Shown: positions 38,084 through 51,372 of the stretch, piece after piece
Layout: the number at the start of each line of letters is the position of its first letter
How positions within the stretch are numbered: position 1 is the stretch's first letter
Source: Lithospermum erythrorhizon
Taxonomy: Eukaryota > Streptophyta > Magnoliopsida > Boraginales > Boraginaceae
Reading direction: 5' to 3'
Length of the DNA stretch: 64,000 bases
Assembly (NCBI GenBank): GCA_019722365.1
Contig: JADFUC010002398.1
Location: 1 to 64,000 of the forward strand
Made by a program: the position numbers and the translations under genes
The notes under the pieces: model-generated
Told to the model about the DNA's origin: nothing
What the model saw: the letters and a program-made list of their open reading frames with translations, nothing else
Database searches by the model: none

Positions 38084-41000
38084 AAGTACGGGGTGGACCG
38101 GCGGGGTCCGGATGTGCGTGCTTCTAAGCAGTTGAGAGGTTGAGTAAACGGAGAGGAAAGTGTGAATGCTCGGTGGGCTGAGTAAGCGAGAGGTCGAATT
38201 CGAAGGAGAGTAAGGATTGTTTGACCGGTTGCAGAGAGAATCACTCGGTTTCGAGGGGTTTTCTTTAGAAACTGGGGCTATTGAGGTTCATCAGGGACAT
38301 AGAGTCATTTTTTTAGCCAATGGGGATTGTGGGCGAGAGAGAGATGATGAGTGAGTTTTCTGCTTATAGACTTCACGAGGCGTCCGTATTTGGTGGGAGA
38401 GCTGAGTGCGTCTTTTTGGCTGCGAGAGGAGATTCGTATTTCTGGGAGCGATTTGTTGAGCTCTTAGGAGAACTATTGTTTAAAAGAAACCCATATGGCG
38501 GCCTTGGAGAGGCGGTTCCCCCGGGTTCGAGTCGGTGGAGATGCGAGATAGTTCGGTGATATGTGCCGGCTAACACGTGTTTATACGGTAGAGGCGAAGA
38601 GGATCATTGGAGTTCGGGAAATGGGTTGGCGTGGGAGATCGTCGCGGATCTCGCGGTGGTTTTTGCGATTTCAGCATTTGTGAGGAATGGAAGCCACGAA
38701 GATGGAAATGGAGTTAGCAAAAACCCGAGGCAGTGGATCGAGGAGAGTCGGCTGAGACTTTAATTACGGTAGGCCTGCTTGGGCTACAGAGTCCGAAGGA
38801 GGACGGACAGCGAGTCGTCTGGCGGGGATTGCCTTGATGCTCCGGCGGTTGCGAGGGATTATTCCACCGCTCCTTACAGACGGTGGGCGCTGCGAATCCG
38901 TGAGGTTGAGTAGTCTTCCGGGGGTTCGAGAGAAGTATCATTTGTTACCGTTGTGGTCGAGATGTGGCACGTCACGGCGGATTACCCCGGGAGAAGAGTG
39001 AGTCGCATGTTATCGATGCCGGCCCGAGCCGGGGCATCACAGTGAAGAGATTTTAGTCTTTCGAGAGAAAAGAGGTGCAAGTACTTGACATTAGTTCAAG
39101 CTGTCGAGGCCCGGTTATCGAGGGAATCGTGGTGGTCGATTCGGCGATCGTGGAGAGCCCGGGGATATGGAGGCTGGAGGACCTCGGAGAAGTGTTGTGG
39201 GTAGCGGCTGGGGGCCGATTGAGTCGTTCATGCGTTACTCGTGAGGAGGCCACCAGATACCCCGGAGGTGGTGGCAGGGTATTATTTACGTGTGATATTG
39301 AGGCTAGGGTGTTGTTGTTTGATTACGAAATTTCACGCATTCTTTTGTTTCTCGAGTTTTATTCTGCATTATACGTATGTTGTGCCACTTTTTATTCCAC
39401 TTGAGATTATGACACCCGGTAGGGAGAGTCGGTTGTGGTTAGACTTCGTATTTAGAGGCGTCCTTTTTGTGAGGAGTATGTGGTCAGTTGTTGTCTGTCG
39501 ATTTACTTCCATTTGAGCTTTCTGATTTTGATCTTATCTTGGGTATGGATTGGTTGGGGAAACATCATGCCGTAATTGATTGCCATCGGAAGGAGATTAC
39601 TTTTGTGGGTTCGGGGAGACCAGATATCCGATTTGTGGGAGGCAGGGAAGAAGATTTTGCTGCCGAGGTTTTATGCTCCGGCACTTGAGGCTAGGAGGTT
39701 GATTAGAAGTGTGTTGGGTTCTTGGGGTATAGTTGATTTGAATAGAGAAAGAGGATTAGAGGATGTACTTGGGTTGTTAGAGAGTTCAGGATGTTTTTCT
39801 TGAGGACTTACTGGGGTTACGCTTGAGAGAGAGGAAATGGTACTATCGAGATTATTCGCGTCTGGCTTAAATTTATCTTCGCCCGTCTTAGGATGAAAGC
39901 TCCGGCGAGTTGCGAGGAATTAACGGACTTTCAGATTCACGGGGAGTTGTTGGAGAAAGGATTAATCGGACCGAGTGTATCTCGTGGGGTGCACGGTGTT
40001 GTTTGAAAAGGAGGATGGTTGATGAGGGCGTGTGGCTGACTATAGGCAGGTTGAATAAAGTGACCGTTAAACTGGAAATACCCCGTTGCCAATTGATGAT
40101 TTGTTTGATCGGTGAAAGGTGAGTGTTACAGAGATTGATTGCCGATGCAGTTTATCTTAGTTGAGGATCAAAGGGAGGATATTCGAGAAATCGGCTTTCC
40201 GATCTGGTATGAACATTATGAGTTTATAGTAGTGCATTTTGGATTGAATACACCGGCGACTTTATGGGGTTACGATGGGGAGTATTTGGATGAGTTTGTG
40301 GAGGTATTCATTGATGATATTCGATATATTCTAGAGGGCTTGAGAACATGAGGAGGCGTTGCGGTCGTGTTGAGGACACTGAGCAAACACCAGGTGTATG
40401 CGAGTTTTACAATGTAGTTTTGGTTGGCGAGGTATGATTCTGGGTGGTATTTACAGGCGGGGTATTTGTGTGGATCCACGGAAAGTGGAGGCTGTGAACA
40501 ATTGGGAGGCGTCCACTTGAGGTGTGGCTGGGGTTAGGAGTTTCTTGGGGTTGGTTGGTTACTGAGGAGATTCGTGAGGACTTTTCTTTGATCGCGTGCC
40601 ATTGGCGGAGTTGACCGGAAAAGGGTTTCATTTGTTTAAGGATGATGATTGTGAGGATTGCTTGAGTATTAAAGGGGAGGTGACTCGGCTCCGGTGTTAG
40701 CGATGCAATGCGGTTTTTGAGGTAAGTGATTTATAGCGATCTTTGTCGGGGTTTGAGGTGTGTTTGATGCGGAATGGGAAGGTGATTGCCTATCTTCCCG
40801 ACAATTGAGGAATCCACGAGAAGAACTATCCGACCACGTGATCTTGAGCCTTTAAGCGGCGATAGTCTTTGCGTTGAAGTTGTTGGGGAACACTATACGT
40901 ATGAGGGGTTAAATAATGATTTTTACTAATGCATAAGAGTTTGAAGTATCTTGAAATAGCGAGAGATTTGAATTTGAGGCGAGAGGAGGTGGATGGAGTT

Positions 41001-42709
41001 CATCGGTGATTATAACTTTTGACTATTATTAGTGTATCACTGCAAGGGAGAGAAATGAATGTAGTAGGTGATATTTGAAGGTAGAAAAATCAAAAGGACC
41101 CGGAGAGAGATGGCTTGATTTGGGAGTATTTTGATGTCGGTAGCGGCAGGGGAGATTTTACCCGTATGAGAGTTAAAGCAGGTGGATGAATCTTAGAATT
41201 TGACGGCGGGATGAGAGGCTACTTGAGGTTATCGGTAGGGATGTGAAATGGGGTCAAATCCGAGATTTTGATTGATGAGAGTGGAGCCTTGAGGATGAAT
41301 GGCGGTGTATGCTGTATTGAATGAGAAATTTGAGAAGGGGGTGCTTGATGAGGGCTCGTAATACTCACATAAGCGTACACTCGGGTAGCACAAAAGATGT
41401 CTTGAAGTGATTTGAGGTTGATGTATTGGTGGCCGGGGAATGAAGAGAGATCGCGAGTTTGTGGCAAAGTCTCTTTCAGTTTGTCGGCGGTGAAGGCCGA
41501 GCAGGCATCTAGCGGGTTTATTCTGAACTTCTTCACATTAGTGAGTGGCATGGGAGAATATCACCATGGACTTCGTGTTTGGGCTTCCTAGGGCGTGAAG
41601 GCGACATGATGGGATGCAGGTGATTGTAGATAGGCTGCTCGAACTCGGCTCGTTTCCCTGCACTGCTCCGAATCTCACAGATGGGCTTTGAGAGACTAGC
41701 GAATACATGGATCGGTGTGAGGTTGCGGGGTTCGGTGTAGGTCATTTCGGACGGCGGCAGCTAGATTCACTTCGAGATTTTGGAGGTTTCTAGGGAAACA
41801 CTAGGGACTAGAGTGGAGTTAATTACATGCTTTCATCCCCGGACAAATGGGCCAATCCCCGAAGAATCGGACATTGGAGGATATCTTTCTGGGCTTGTGT
41901 TCTAAACTTCTCCGGAATTAGGACGATGAGTTGCCCAGATAAGGTCACTTCTGGCAACGGCTTGTGCTAGTATTGAATGGCACTTTTGAGGCATTGTATG
42001 GCGGAAGTGTCGCGCTCGGTTTGTTGGAATGAGGTAGAGAAATTTTGCAGTTCTGAGTTGATCGAGAGTTGAGTAGAAGCGGATTAGGTTGATTCGGCTG
42101 ACATTTGAGGCGGCTCGAGGATAGGAAGAAAAAGTATGCGGATCATCGCTTGAGTAGACTTGTCGTTTGAGGTCGTGACCGTGTGTTCACGAGGTATCTC
42201 CGATGGGAAGGGAGTGATGCGGTTTGGGAGGAAAGGGAAGTTGAGTCCTGGATTATATTGGACCGTTGAGATCCTTGGGAGAGTTAGACAAAATTGAGCA
42301 TCGGTTGGCGTTGCCTCCGAGTTTAGATAGGATTCATAATGTGTTCCATGTATCCTGTTTGAGGAAGTATATCCCTGACGAGTCGCATATTCTTAGCTCA
42401 CCTCCGGTGGAGCTTGAGGAGGACCTCACGTTTGAGGAAAGACCGGTGGAAATTTTGGACCGGAAAGAGAAGGTTTTGAGGAGTAAGGTAGTGGCCTTAG
42501 TGAAAGTCCTGTGGAGGAATCAGCGTGTAGAGGAGGCGACTTGGGAACGTGAGGATGAGATGAGGAACCGTTACCCGCAGCTTTTCGAGGAGATGTGAGT
42601 TAGTATTGCTTTTATTTTGTATGGTATTTGATTTTGTGTTATTATATGTTCTTCTTGGTTGTTTGGGGTTGTCAAATTTCGAGGTCGAAATTTTATTAGG
42701 AGGGTAGAT
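38084..42709 (+). pseudogene. Tekay-type Ty3 chromovirus gag-pol remnant
   Basis: Domains occur in chromovirus order. Zinc-knuckle traces lie at about 38935-38990 (CYRCG). The protease has ILGMDWL at 39536-39556 within an open stretch at 39488-39688. RT traces lie at 39900-40330, with HYEFIVVHFGL and VFIDDI. Integrase traces with FHPRTNG lie at about 41830. The integrase end and chromodomain are at 42266-42598. A purine tract (AGGAGGGTAGA, 42698-42708) precedes LTR copy 2. Frameshifts and deletions break it throughout. The primer site and the 5' leader are missing, because copia DNA (37005-38083) stands in their place. Confidence 0.88.
42266..42598 (+). pseudogene. Integrase C-terminus and chromodomain of the Tekay element (longest intact piece)
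   Basis: This 110-codon open frame carries DRIHNVFHVSCLRKY, the conserved end of Ty3 integrase, then PVEILDRKEKVLRSK, VKVLWRN and EEATWE, the chromodomain core of the Tekay/Del group. The chromodomain would direct integration to marked chromatin. The ORF is cut off from a working pol upstream, and the first codons are out of the ancestral frame. It is a piece of a retrotransposon, not a host gene. Confidence 0.9.
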
Positions 42710-44762
42710 TGTAATAACCCGTTCCGGTTAATTTCGATAATAATATTAATTCGTAAAATTTATTTGAGCCGAATCACATTTATAATTTAGTAGTAATATG
42801 AGGGACAATTCGAGTTAAGTTAGATCGTTAAGTTGTTCGATAACTTGATTCTGCCATTGATTTCGAGGGCACAAACTCTGATGCAACTCAGACTTAAGTG
42901 TTAACTAATCTCTTTTCATCTTTCATCCTTTATCGTTACAATTACAAAAACCTGAATATCTCCTCATTTCCTGCCGTTTTGGCCGAGACCCACGTTGATG
43001 GCGACAAAAAATTTTTCTTCCATTTCTTCACTTTATTGTTTTTAAAGAACCTCAAGTTGATTGTTAAGGTTTCCCAACATCTTTCCCTACAATTTGAGGT
43101 AAGAAAGTTAGAGTTTTGGTTGATTTTTGAGGTTTGACTTTTGGTTGACTTTTGACATAACTCAATTTTATGATGTTTCTTAGTTTGTTATTGGTTCTAT
43201 GATGTATATAAGTGATTAATTCATGATTTAGAGGTTGTTTGGGGATGTTATGGTTGGGTTGACTTTTTAGGTTTTTAGTTGACTTTTCCGGGTGATATTT
43301 TTCTAAGACTTTAAATGTGTAGGAAGTTTAATTGGGGCCTTATTGCCCAGCAGCTATTGTGAGGTTAAAATTGTGATTTAAAAATTGATCAAAGGGAGTT
43401 AGGTTGAAAAAGTACGACTTGTAAGTTGATTATAATTGATATTTTTGGAGTATAGGTTGTTAATTATGGACTTGAGGGTTAAATATAATGACTTATAATT
43501 TGATATGAAATGTTAAAATAATAAGGTGGAATTAGCGGGGAATCTAGGTGGAGTTGTGTCCGGCAGGATTATTAATTCGTTATTTTTATCCGTCATTTTA
43601 GACCCGTTTAGAAATAGTTCCAGAGTTGGTAGTGCTTATCTTAGAGCCTTGGTATGAAGTAGTAGGTTTTTGATTATACTTTAAAGGTGTTTTTGTTAGG
43701 CGTTGATCGTGGTAAAGGCGGTGCTTCGTGATTGTGTTCGAAGGTTTTTGTGGTAGCTAGCGAGAGGTGAGTACTTATCTCGCGGGTGTTGCTACGTACT
43801 TACTTTAAATTTTGTGAACATGTTATTGTGGTATGTTACATGTGTGAATGGTATACGTGTCCTTGTGGTATTATTATGTGAGAATGGTATACATGTAATG
43901 GTTATGCGATTATGTGTGATTAAGTATTAATGACCATGATATGATTATGTGATTATATTAAATGGTGTTGAAGATTGTTTGAGGTAGTAATAGCTTGAAA
44001 TTGACTTATATTTCGATTTACGTGGCCTTGTCGGCCTTTGTTGTATTCACAATGGCCTTGTTGGCATTTTTGGTATTTCTATGGTGTAGCATCGGCGGTT
44101 GTGATTGATTTATGATTGTGAGATGTTTTAGCGTATGCTTGGATATTGTTTGGAGTAAGTAGTTGGTTATTGAGAGGTGTAGGTTGGAGTTATATACATG
44201 ACTTTGAGGTGACAGTATCGAATTTGACCTACTATGTTGGGATGATTAGGGGTTGGGTGACTCTCATTTCACTTGCGGGGATATGTGTATTTATTGGCCA
44301 TATACTTCGGTATAAGTGCGATGTGAGATCTATTATCACTTTGCTATGTGCATTGTTGGTGTTGGCCTGCTTCGGTATAAGTGCGTTAAGGAGATCTATT
44401 ATCGCTTTCTTGTGTGCATTGTTGGTGTTGGCTTATCTTTGGTATAAGTGCGGTGTGAGATCTAGCCTCACTTTCTTTGTGGGCATTGATGTTGGCCTTA
44501 TACTACGGTATAAAGTAGGTGAATTGATAGCGATTGATCCGTTCCTGCGGGTAGATGGATTGAGTATATGCCACGTTAAGAGGGTGGTATATTTGTGGAA
44601 ATATGGGAGATAGAGGTGATGACTAGAGTTATAGTCGTTGTTGTGTCTACATGATTTACGTTAAATTGTTTATTGCCTTGTGAGACCTGCTATATGCTTA
44701 ACATGTTATGCACGAGACGCTTCTTTGGAATCTTATTGTAAGAGCTTTATTAGGTAGTCTTT

Positions 44763-44814
<52 letters not shown>

Positions 44815-45344
44815 TCTCTTATTTTATTCGTGTTGGGCTATTATAATATTGTACTGTCTCGTTCATGACTTACACCGCTTTTAAACTTTGGCATTTCATT
44901 TGTGCGAGGTTGTGGTGGCCGATTGAGCCAAAGAGGCCGTTGGAGAGTTGTCTCTTGGTAGCTAGGTGAGCGCGGGTGGGCGGGGATCTCGCGATCTCGT
45001 TGATGTGTTGTCAACCGATTTTGATTGTTATTTTCCTTTTCAAACTGTAGAAACTTGAATTATTTTGTATTCGGGGATCTGATACTTCTTTCTCTTTTGT
45101 AGCACTTGCTAGGCATTCTTGTTTATTTGGGATATGTTGTATATATATGGAGTTGGTTGGTTAGATATCACGATGGGTTGTAAAATTTTAAAAAGTGTGA
45201 TTATTTTGAGAATATTAGTGGAAATCAAATTTTTGAATGAAGCAGTAGTTAACACAAGCAGTGGAATCCCATTGATTTTGTTGACTGCAGTGTTCGGATT
45301 ATAATGATTCTCATCTGGGCGGCCCGACTGGGCGAGTCGTTACG
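42710..45344 (+). repeat. Tekay-type Ty3 LTR, copy 2 (true 3' LTR)
   Basis: It begins TGTAATAACCCG right after the purine tract and ends TTACG (the CA end changed), followed by TTTAT at 45345-45349, the same five bases that flank copy 1. Length is 2635 bp. It shares the ~70-bp tandem units (44290-44520), and it has an expanded (AT)n at 44765-44813 where copy 1 has only a short TATAT. Confidence 0.88.
44765..44813. repeat. (AT)n microsatellite in LTR copy 2
   Basis: A pure TA run of about 48 bases. The matching place in LTR copy 1 (about 36428) has only GGATATATCG, so the run expanded after insertion. Confidence 0.92.
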
Positions 45345-45349
45345 TTTAT

Positions 45350-46399
45350 TATGTATTAATGACATATTTATTTCATATTTAATAACATTAAATTCGCTAA
45401 ATGACATTCATGAGTCAATTAATCCGTGCCATTTAATTCTGCATAGTTTATGTGTTTTCAATTTTATTATATATAGTAATGGGAATAGAAAGGGGGATAT
45501 ATTGATATGACTAGTTGTATTTTTGAAATCTGATGCAGGCAGTTTGTCTGTTGTCTGTGACTCTTAGTCGTTTTTATTTTATTTACCCTTGGCATGCGTG
45601 CTTTCTTAGTTAGGTTAGTAAATAAATGTACAACCGTGGAGGCGTGAAGATGGCGTTCATGTCAGTTAGGTTTCCAAAACTAAAAACACAGATTGCACTT
45701 GATAAAGTGTTGTAATAGGTTTATTATTATTTGACATTTTTTAGGAGTAAATGTCATGTATCTCTAAATGTGTATTATTTATTTATTTTTTCATGATGTG
45801 CGTATTACTTGAATATGTGTTTATAACATGTTAAATAATTAATTAAATAATATGAATCTCACCATAAAAAATTTAAGCACTAAAACCAATTTTAAAGTTG
45901 TGAAACTTATCGTGATCACGGGCCTTTGTGATGGCGAGTGTCTTGATATAAATTGACAGTATGGCAATGGATGCGTATTTGAAGTGATTTTCCATAGATT
46001 GTAGGCTTCGGATGATCATTCAAGTAAATTGGTTTAATTGATTATTTCTAACCGATGATTTCCATAGCGTTGTGGGCTGCGGTGATACACTGTTAGGTAG
46101 CGTCATATGAATGCTAGTAACACAAGAGTTATGTATAGGTATTTAAATAATTGGTTAGTTAACCTCTATTTGTATTTGGTTTTCAAAATGTATGCAGTGT
46201 TAGATTTGAAATTCGATATAGTAGATCTTAAATACTAGTACATTTTGTGAGATTTTAGCATTGGTATTACTTTACAATTTATTTTGTAAGTGTTTGACAT
46301 GATAGATTGCTAAAATATTTGTCATTTACATACTTATTCTTGTAAATTAAGCGGCGCTTACTAATCCACCTTGAAACTCGCTTGAGTACGCACTTGAGA
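45350..46399 (+). repeat. Family-S copia segment after LTR copy 2 (copy 2 of the duplicated flank)
   Basis: It matches 37005-38083 and continues straight into family-S gag-pol at 46400, so this copy is in its original place. The 5' junction TTTAT is the target duplication of the Tekay insertion. Confidence 0.8.
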
Positions 46400-49300
46400 G
46401 TGGATGCTCGATAGCAAACTTTGATGATTTGGTCTCGAAACTTGAGGATTGTTCTCAGCGGCGGAAGCAGTATGTGTTGAACATAAGGTTCTTACCCGGA
46501 CGAATGGCGCCCTTGTAGGAAAGGGAAGCTGAGAAAGCCTGAGAATACGTCTTTTGCGGAGATATCGATGTCTTTATAGCTAATATGGAACTGCGTTCAG
46601 GCTTCGGTATGAAGGTGAAAGCGCCTATGACGTAACTTTTGACAAACTTTCGATAATTCAGTAGTAGAAATGAGAAATGTGACCTTTATGCGTACTCATT
46701 ATGCTTAGTGAGGAAATGGGCGAGGTTGTGAGTCAGCGTATGGAGTATTAATGATAGAACTTTGGTCGGCGACTCGATGTCTTGGGCTCGAGGTATTTCG
46801 AAAGAAGCTGGTGGCAAGACACTTATCACGAGTCCTACCGGAGAAGGTCTTTCGGTTTGTGATGAAATTCAACGTGCATAAGTTTGAGTTATCTACAAGC
46901 GAGCTGCGTAAGATGATCACGAATCTTTGAGACAAATGCATTGGAGGACTAAGACTCTACTTTCTTTTGTTTTGGTGGTCGAAACAAAGAGAATAGAAAA
47001 ATGCGATATGGTAAGGTTAAAGAGGTTCAAAGAGAGCCTAAGGTTGCAGAAGCTATTTGAAATGAGTAGCAACATAAGGAAGGCGAAATTAATGCATTCT
47101 TGTGGGAACTTTGGGTGGCTGGAAGTCGACTGGAATTTCTTGGAAGATAGGAAGAATGAATTACAACGACCGCTCGGCTATAGGTATATATATCATATAT
47201 ATATGTTATTGAAGTTTGTACAACTTCTAAATTCTACTTAATGAGTCTTGTCATTGAGTGTGGTTCTGTATTTGTTACTGATATTAAGGGAACTACGGGC
47301 AAGTAGTGACTTCGAAAGGAGAGATGGATCGACGTAAAGGGGGCGATGCGAAGGTTGCGACCACAGCGATGGGATCCGTCGGTTTGAATTTTTGCCTCCG
47401 GGCCGTGTCTGCAAATTTAAGCGATGTTTCTTTGCTTTACTTATAAATCATTACTACTTTTCTTTTGATATTTTGAATAATGAAGGGTTTTTCGCTTCCC
47501 GTTTCAAAAGTGTGATCCCCGATGCATTTAGGATACATAAAGTAAGTGATATAGAGTAATATATATTATTTCTCCAAGGAATAATATGGACTCTGCAGAC
47601 ACGTCGATCGAACACAACATTGATAAGGCACAAGTCTAATGGATTAAAGCCTTTATATACCCTGTGGCGTTGTATAATAGGTAAATATAGCGTAAGTATC
47701 AAGTGACTTAGAGCCGGTGGAATCTTGAAGGTTCGATTATGAATCATACGATAATTATGAATGCTTTTGCCTCTGAGGGCGGGGAATGACCAAACGCCCT
47801 TCATTGGATACAATGCAAGGCGTGTTTGTTAGGGGATCATCTGAACCAATGTGTGTGGGCAATGAGCAGCTATGCATGAGATGGTTGCGGTGCTTACGTT
47901 GCAACACTAATAATTACGATTAGATTTGTGGTTATGTGTGTATAATGAAACACGAACGTGAAACCCTTTGAGAAATCTAGGAAATTTTAGAATGAAGTAG
48001 AAATAAGCCAATTGAAAAAGACTATAAAGATTCTTCGGTCTAGTAGAGGAGGAGAATATTTAAGTCGAGGGTTCAATACTCATCTTAAAGAGTATGGCAT
48101 GGTGTCGCGACTCACTCTTGTAAAGGCATGCACCATATTATGGGCGTGTGCGAGAAAGGAAAAATCAAGCGTGGCTCGACATGATTAGATATAAAGATGA
48201 GCCTATCCAAAATGCGCTAGATAATTACGGCGGCGTCGCTCTGAAAGTGCATATTCGCGCTTAATAGATGTCGGTATATCGGCGTTTGAAATACCTCGTG
48301 AATTGTGATTTTGGAAGATTCCAAATTGGAGTTTCTGAGATTATGGTATGAAGCTTATGTCAAAGAATTGTGAAGAAGATAATTTAAGCGCCCAAGTCTG
48401 ATAGATGCTACTTTATTGGTTATCCGAATGATACCGTTGGTTACTACTTCTACCTGAAGCATGAAAATGAGATTTTCGTTGCTAGATCAGGAGCATTTCT
48501 TGAAAAAGGAATATACGTCTGAAATTTAGGAGTGATGAATTGTTCATATTGAGGAAACTGAGATGATAGAACCCATTGTCAATCCTTGATATAAAGGCAG
48601 TAGCGCCCACGAAAAATTAGTGCGCCTTGCATAGAAGAACCAATTCTTGATCGGGAAGTTGTGGATGAGCTTGACCACAGGAGATCAATAGAGATAAATT
48701 TAGGAACCGAGATCGTTGGTATGGTGAAAACTTTCATGATTAAAAATGGCGGAAGGCCTACCTTTGCGAGGGGAGACAATGAGTAGGGAAGATCTTGATA
48801 AATGGCTAATAGTCATGAAGGCCGAGATGGATTCGATGTACGAAACAAAAGTTTTGGTACTTGTTAAATTACTGATAGAGGTTCATCCCATTGAGTGTAA
48901 ATGGTATTTAGATAAACATGACAAAGACGGGGATGTCCATGTTTAATGAAACTCGTGGGTTTCAAGCGAAATTCATGGAATTGACTATGATGAAACATTC
49001 ACCGATGGTACATCTTGAAGTCCATTCGGATAATCTTGGCGTTGATGCATTTTATGATTGTAAAATATGACAAATGGATGCTTGGTAATGGAAACCTTGA
49101 GAGAGCGTCACAGTACAATCTCCAAACTTTACATGTCCCAAAGCAGGCCTAAGAAAGGTTTCGCGAGCTATAAGAAATTAAAAGTTCGGTCTCACAGCAG
49201 CGTCCGTAGTTGGAATCTTCGTCTCGAAGATGGCAATCAAAGGTACCCGATTCATCAAAGACGAATAAGAATCTTTATAAACAAGAAGGTGAGTGGGAGT

Positions 49301-50795
49301 TATACATATAACACTTATAGTCATGTATGTAAATCATATAATCCTTGGAAACAAAGTGGACTTACTAAACTCGATTAAACATTGAATTTGCATGGATGTT
49401 TCTCGATGAAGGACTCGAAATGCTTGAAATATATCCTCGGAATCTATGTTCATCTGGGTCGAGGCGAGCGGCAATTGAACAGCATAGGAACACTTATGAT
49501 AATAAGATATTGCAAAGGTTTCAAAATAGACAATTCGAGAAAAAGAGTAAATGCATGAGACATGGAGTTGACTTCGTAATCGCCAAATCACCATGAATGT
49601 TTGAGATATGGACAAGATGAAGGACTTACATTATGCTTCGGCTGTAGGGTCCATCATGGCACACCATAAGTACACATTTGATATATCGTATGTACCAATT
49701 GCCACCGGCCAATGCAGTAATCCGGGAGCTTCTTTGGATTGCGTGAAAAGAGGTATCTTGTAGTATCACGAAAAAGAACTTAAGATGCATTCTTGGCACA
49801 TGATAGAGATGAATGGTTGAATGTAGATAGGAGTACACAAAGCCGGTTATCAAGCCGACAATATGGTGGGCAGGCAGGTAGCCCCGGCGATTAAGGTTGA
49901 GTACAGCACATCCACTTCCTGAAACGATGCCTCAATGAAAGCATAGTGAATATGCGGCGAATAGTCATAGACAAATGTAGCATTGATGTTGAATTCGGTG
50001 GGAGCTAGCGTATACGTGTTATGTGAACGATAAATTGAATATTCACGACACCGCATATTTGATTTGTTTGTTCCTTAATATAATGTTTAGATGTCTTAAT
50101 TTGCATATAATTTGTTATTTCCTCGCTTGAGTGAAAAATGAAGTCCACGGGCTACCCAATTTCTAAAGGAGCCTTTGGAAGTGTTGACAAGAGAACTATT
50201 AGTCTCTAAATATAAGGTAGCCATTCGCGCCAGTCGGATCTTGATGATGCAGGCGTTTGATGACTTGACATAGTGATTGATGATTAATTCTCTTGGATGC
50301 GTAAGAGCTTGCGAAGCTTGATCACTCTTATGGGCTATCGGTTTGCATAAGCGTGAGGCTGGATTGACCCATTTGCAAAATCATAGAAGATGTTTATATC
50401 TATGTCCACATGATGTTTCTTAGAACTATTAAGTTTAATGATTCTTAGACCTGCGTATATAACTACTTATGTTATATGAGTTGTGTGCTTTGACTATGTC
50501 AAACGTCTACCTTAAGCGGGGATTATAACGACATATGTTGGGTGACACAGTGAGTATAATAGTAGGTGTTGATATATTATAAGGGATTTATCATCCTTGA
50601 TATACAAGGTAGATCTCAGGCCTCTGATAGTGTTGGGGCGATTGGTTTATGGGGACGCCATAGTACGATTCGGTTGTAGCTTGAGTAAAGAAAGTCGTGG
50701 AGTGTTTCATGACACATTTCTTATGGATTCCCAGCCTATGTTAGAGATCACGTGATAAAGGAAGCGTAAAAGTAATCGTCGAGAGACGAGAGGAG
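46400..50795 (+). pseudogene. Family-S Ty1/copia gag-pol remnant
   Basis: Traces occur in copia order. A gag segment FRFVMKFNVHK lies at about 46850-46885. The integrase core is near 48040-48110 (RGGEY then HLKEYGM, partly frame-shifted). The integrase end is at 48387-48520, with CYFIGYPNDTVGYYFY and VARSGAFLEK. The RT start lies at 48740-48940 (IECKWY), then DYDETF at about 48980 and LKSIRI at 49015. Later RT has NGNLE near 49080 and QSRPKKGF near 49140. RNase H-side traces lie at 49400-49950, with YASAVGSIM at about 49630. Stops and indels are frequent. A purine-rich stretch at 50779-50795 precedes the 3' LTR. Confidence 0.8.
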
Positions 50796-51372
50796 TCTTT
50801 GGAAATCAAAGTATTTTGATTTCTATAATTATGTCCATTGCGATAATTGTTGTAACAATTCATTTTACTAGTTTTAGTTAAATGTGATTACTCAAACTAA
50901 GTGTTCAAATAGTAATTGTGAATTACTAGAATTGGAACTCACGATAATATCAGGGGTTATGCCAGATTGCTAGATCCCATGCATAACCGATATAATGTCA
51001 TGGTCGAATTATATTATTATCGGCTAATATGCTCGGAGCCGAGAAGGTCACTTATGAAATATAATGGCGGGTGAGTTGCCTTATTTCATGTATGAAATTA
51101 AAATCACGATTGCTAGTATGTGTTATCGAGATATCAATCAGTATTTTCATCGATAAATGTAAAATACAAATTGGATAAAACCGAATCAATTAACTTGTTA
51201 GTTCAATTGAAGGTTTAACGAGAGAAGCTCATTAGTAACTTGTTAAGTTACTTATACGATTAAATAAGTTAGTTAACGGCTTAACGAGTTAACTCATTGA
51301 TCTAACTAGTCGAGCTATTCGGACGAAACTAAAAAGAGGTATATAAAGAAAGAGATGAAATGAAAAACCTTA
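50796..51372 (+). repeat. 3' LTR of the plus-strand family-S element, truncated
   Basis: It matches the first ~580 bases of the family-S LTR, up to the TATA box region (GTATATAAAG at about 51338). At about 51372 the sequence changes to DNA of the outer short-LTR copia element. The R and U5 part, about 350 bases, is lost. Confidence 0.8.

Noticed and set aside
42266..42598. Host chromodomain gene
   Set aside because: The frame has integrase C-terminus plus chromodomain as in Tekay elements and lies just before their 3' LTR; it is a transposon piece.
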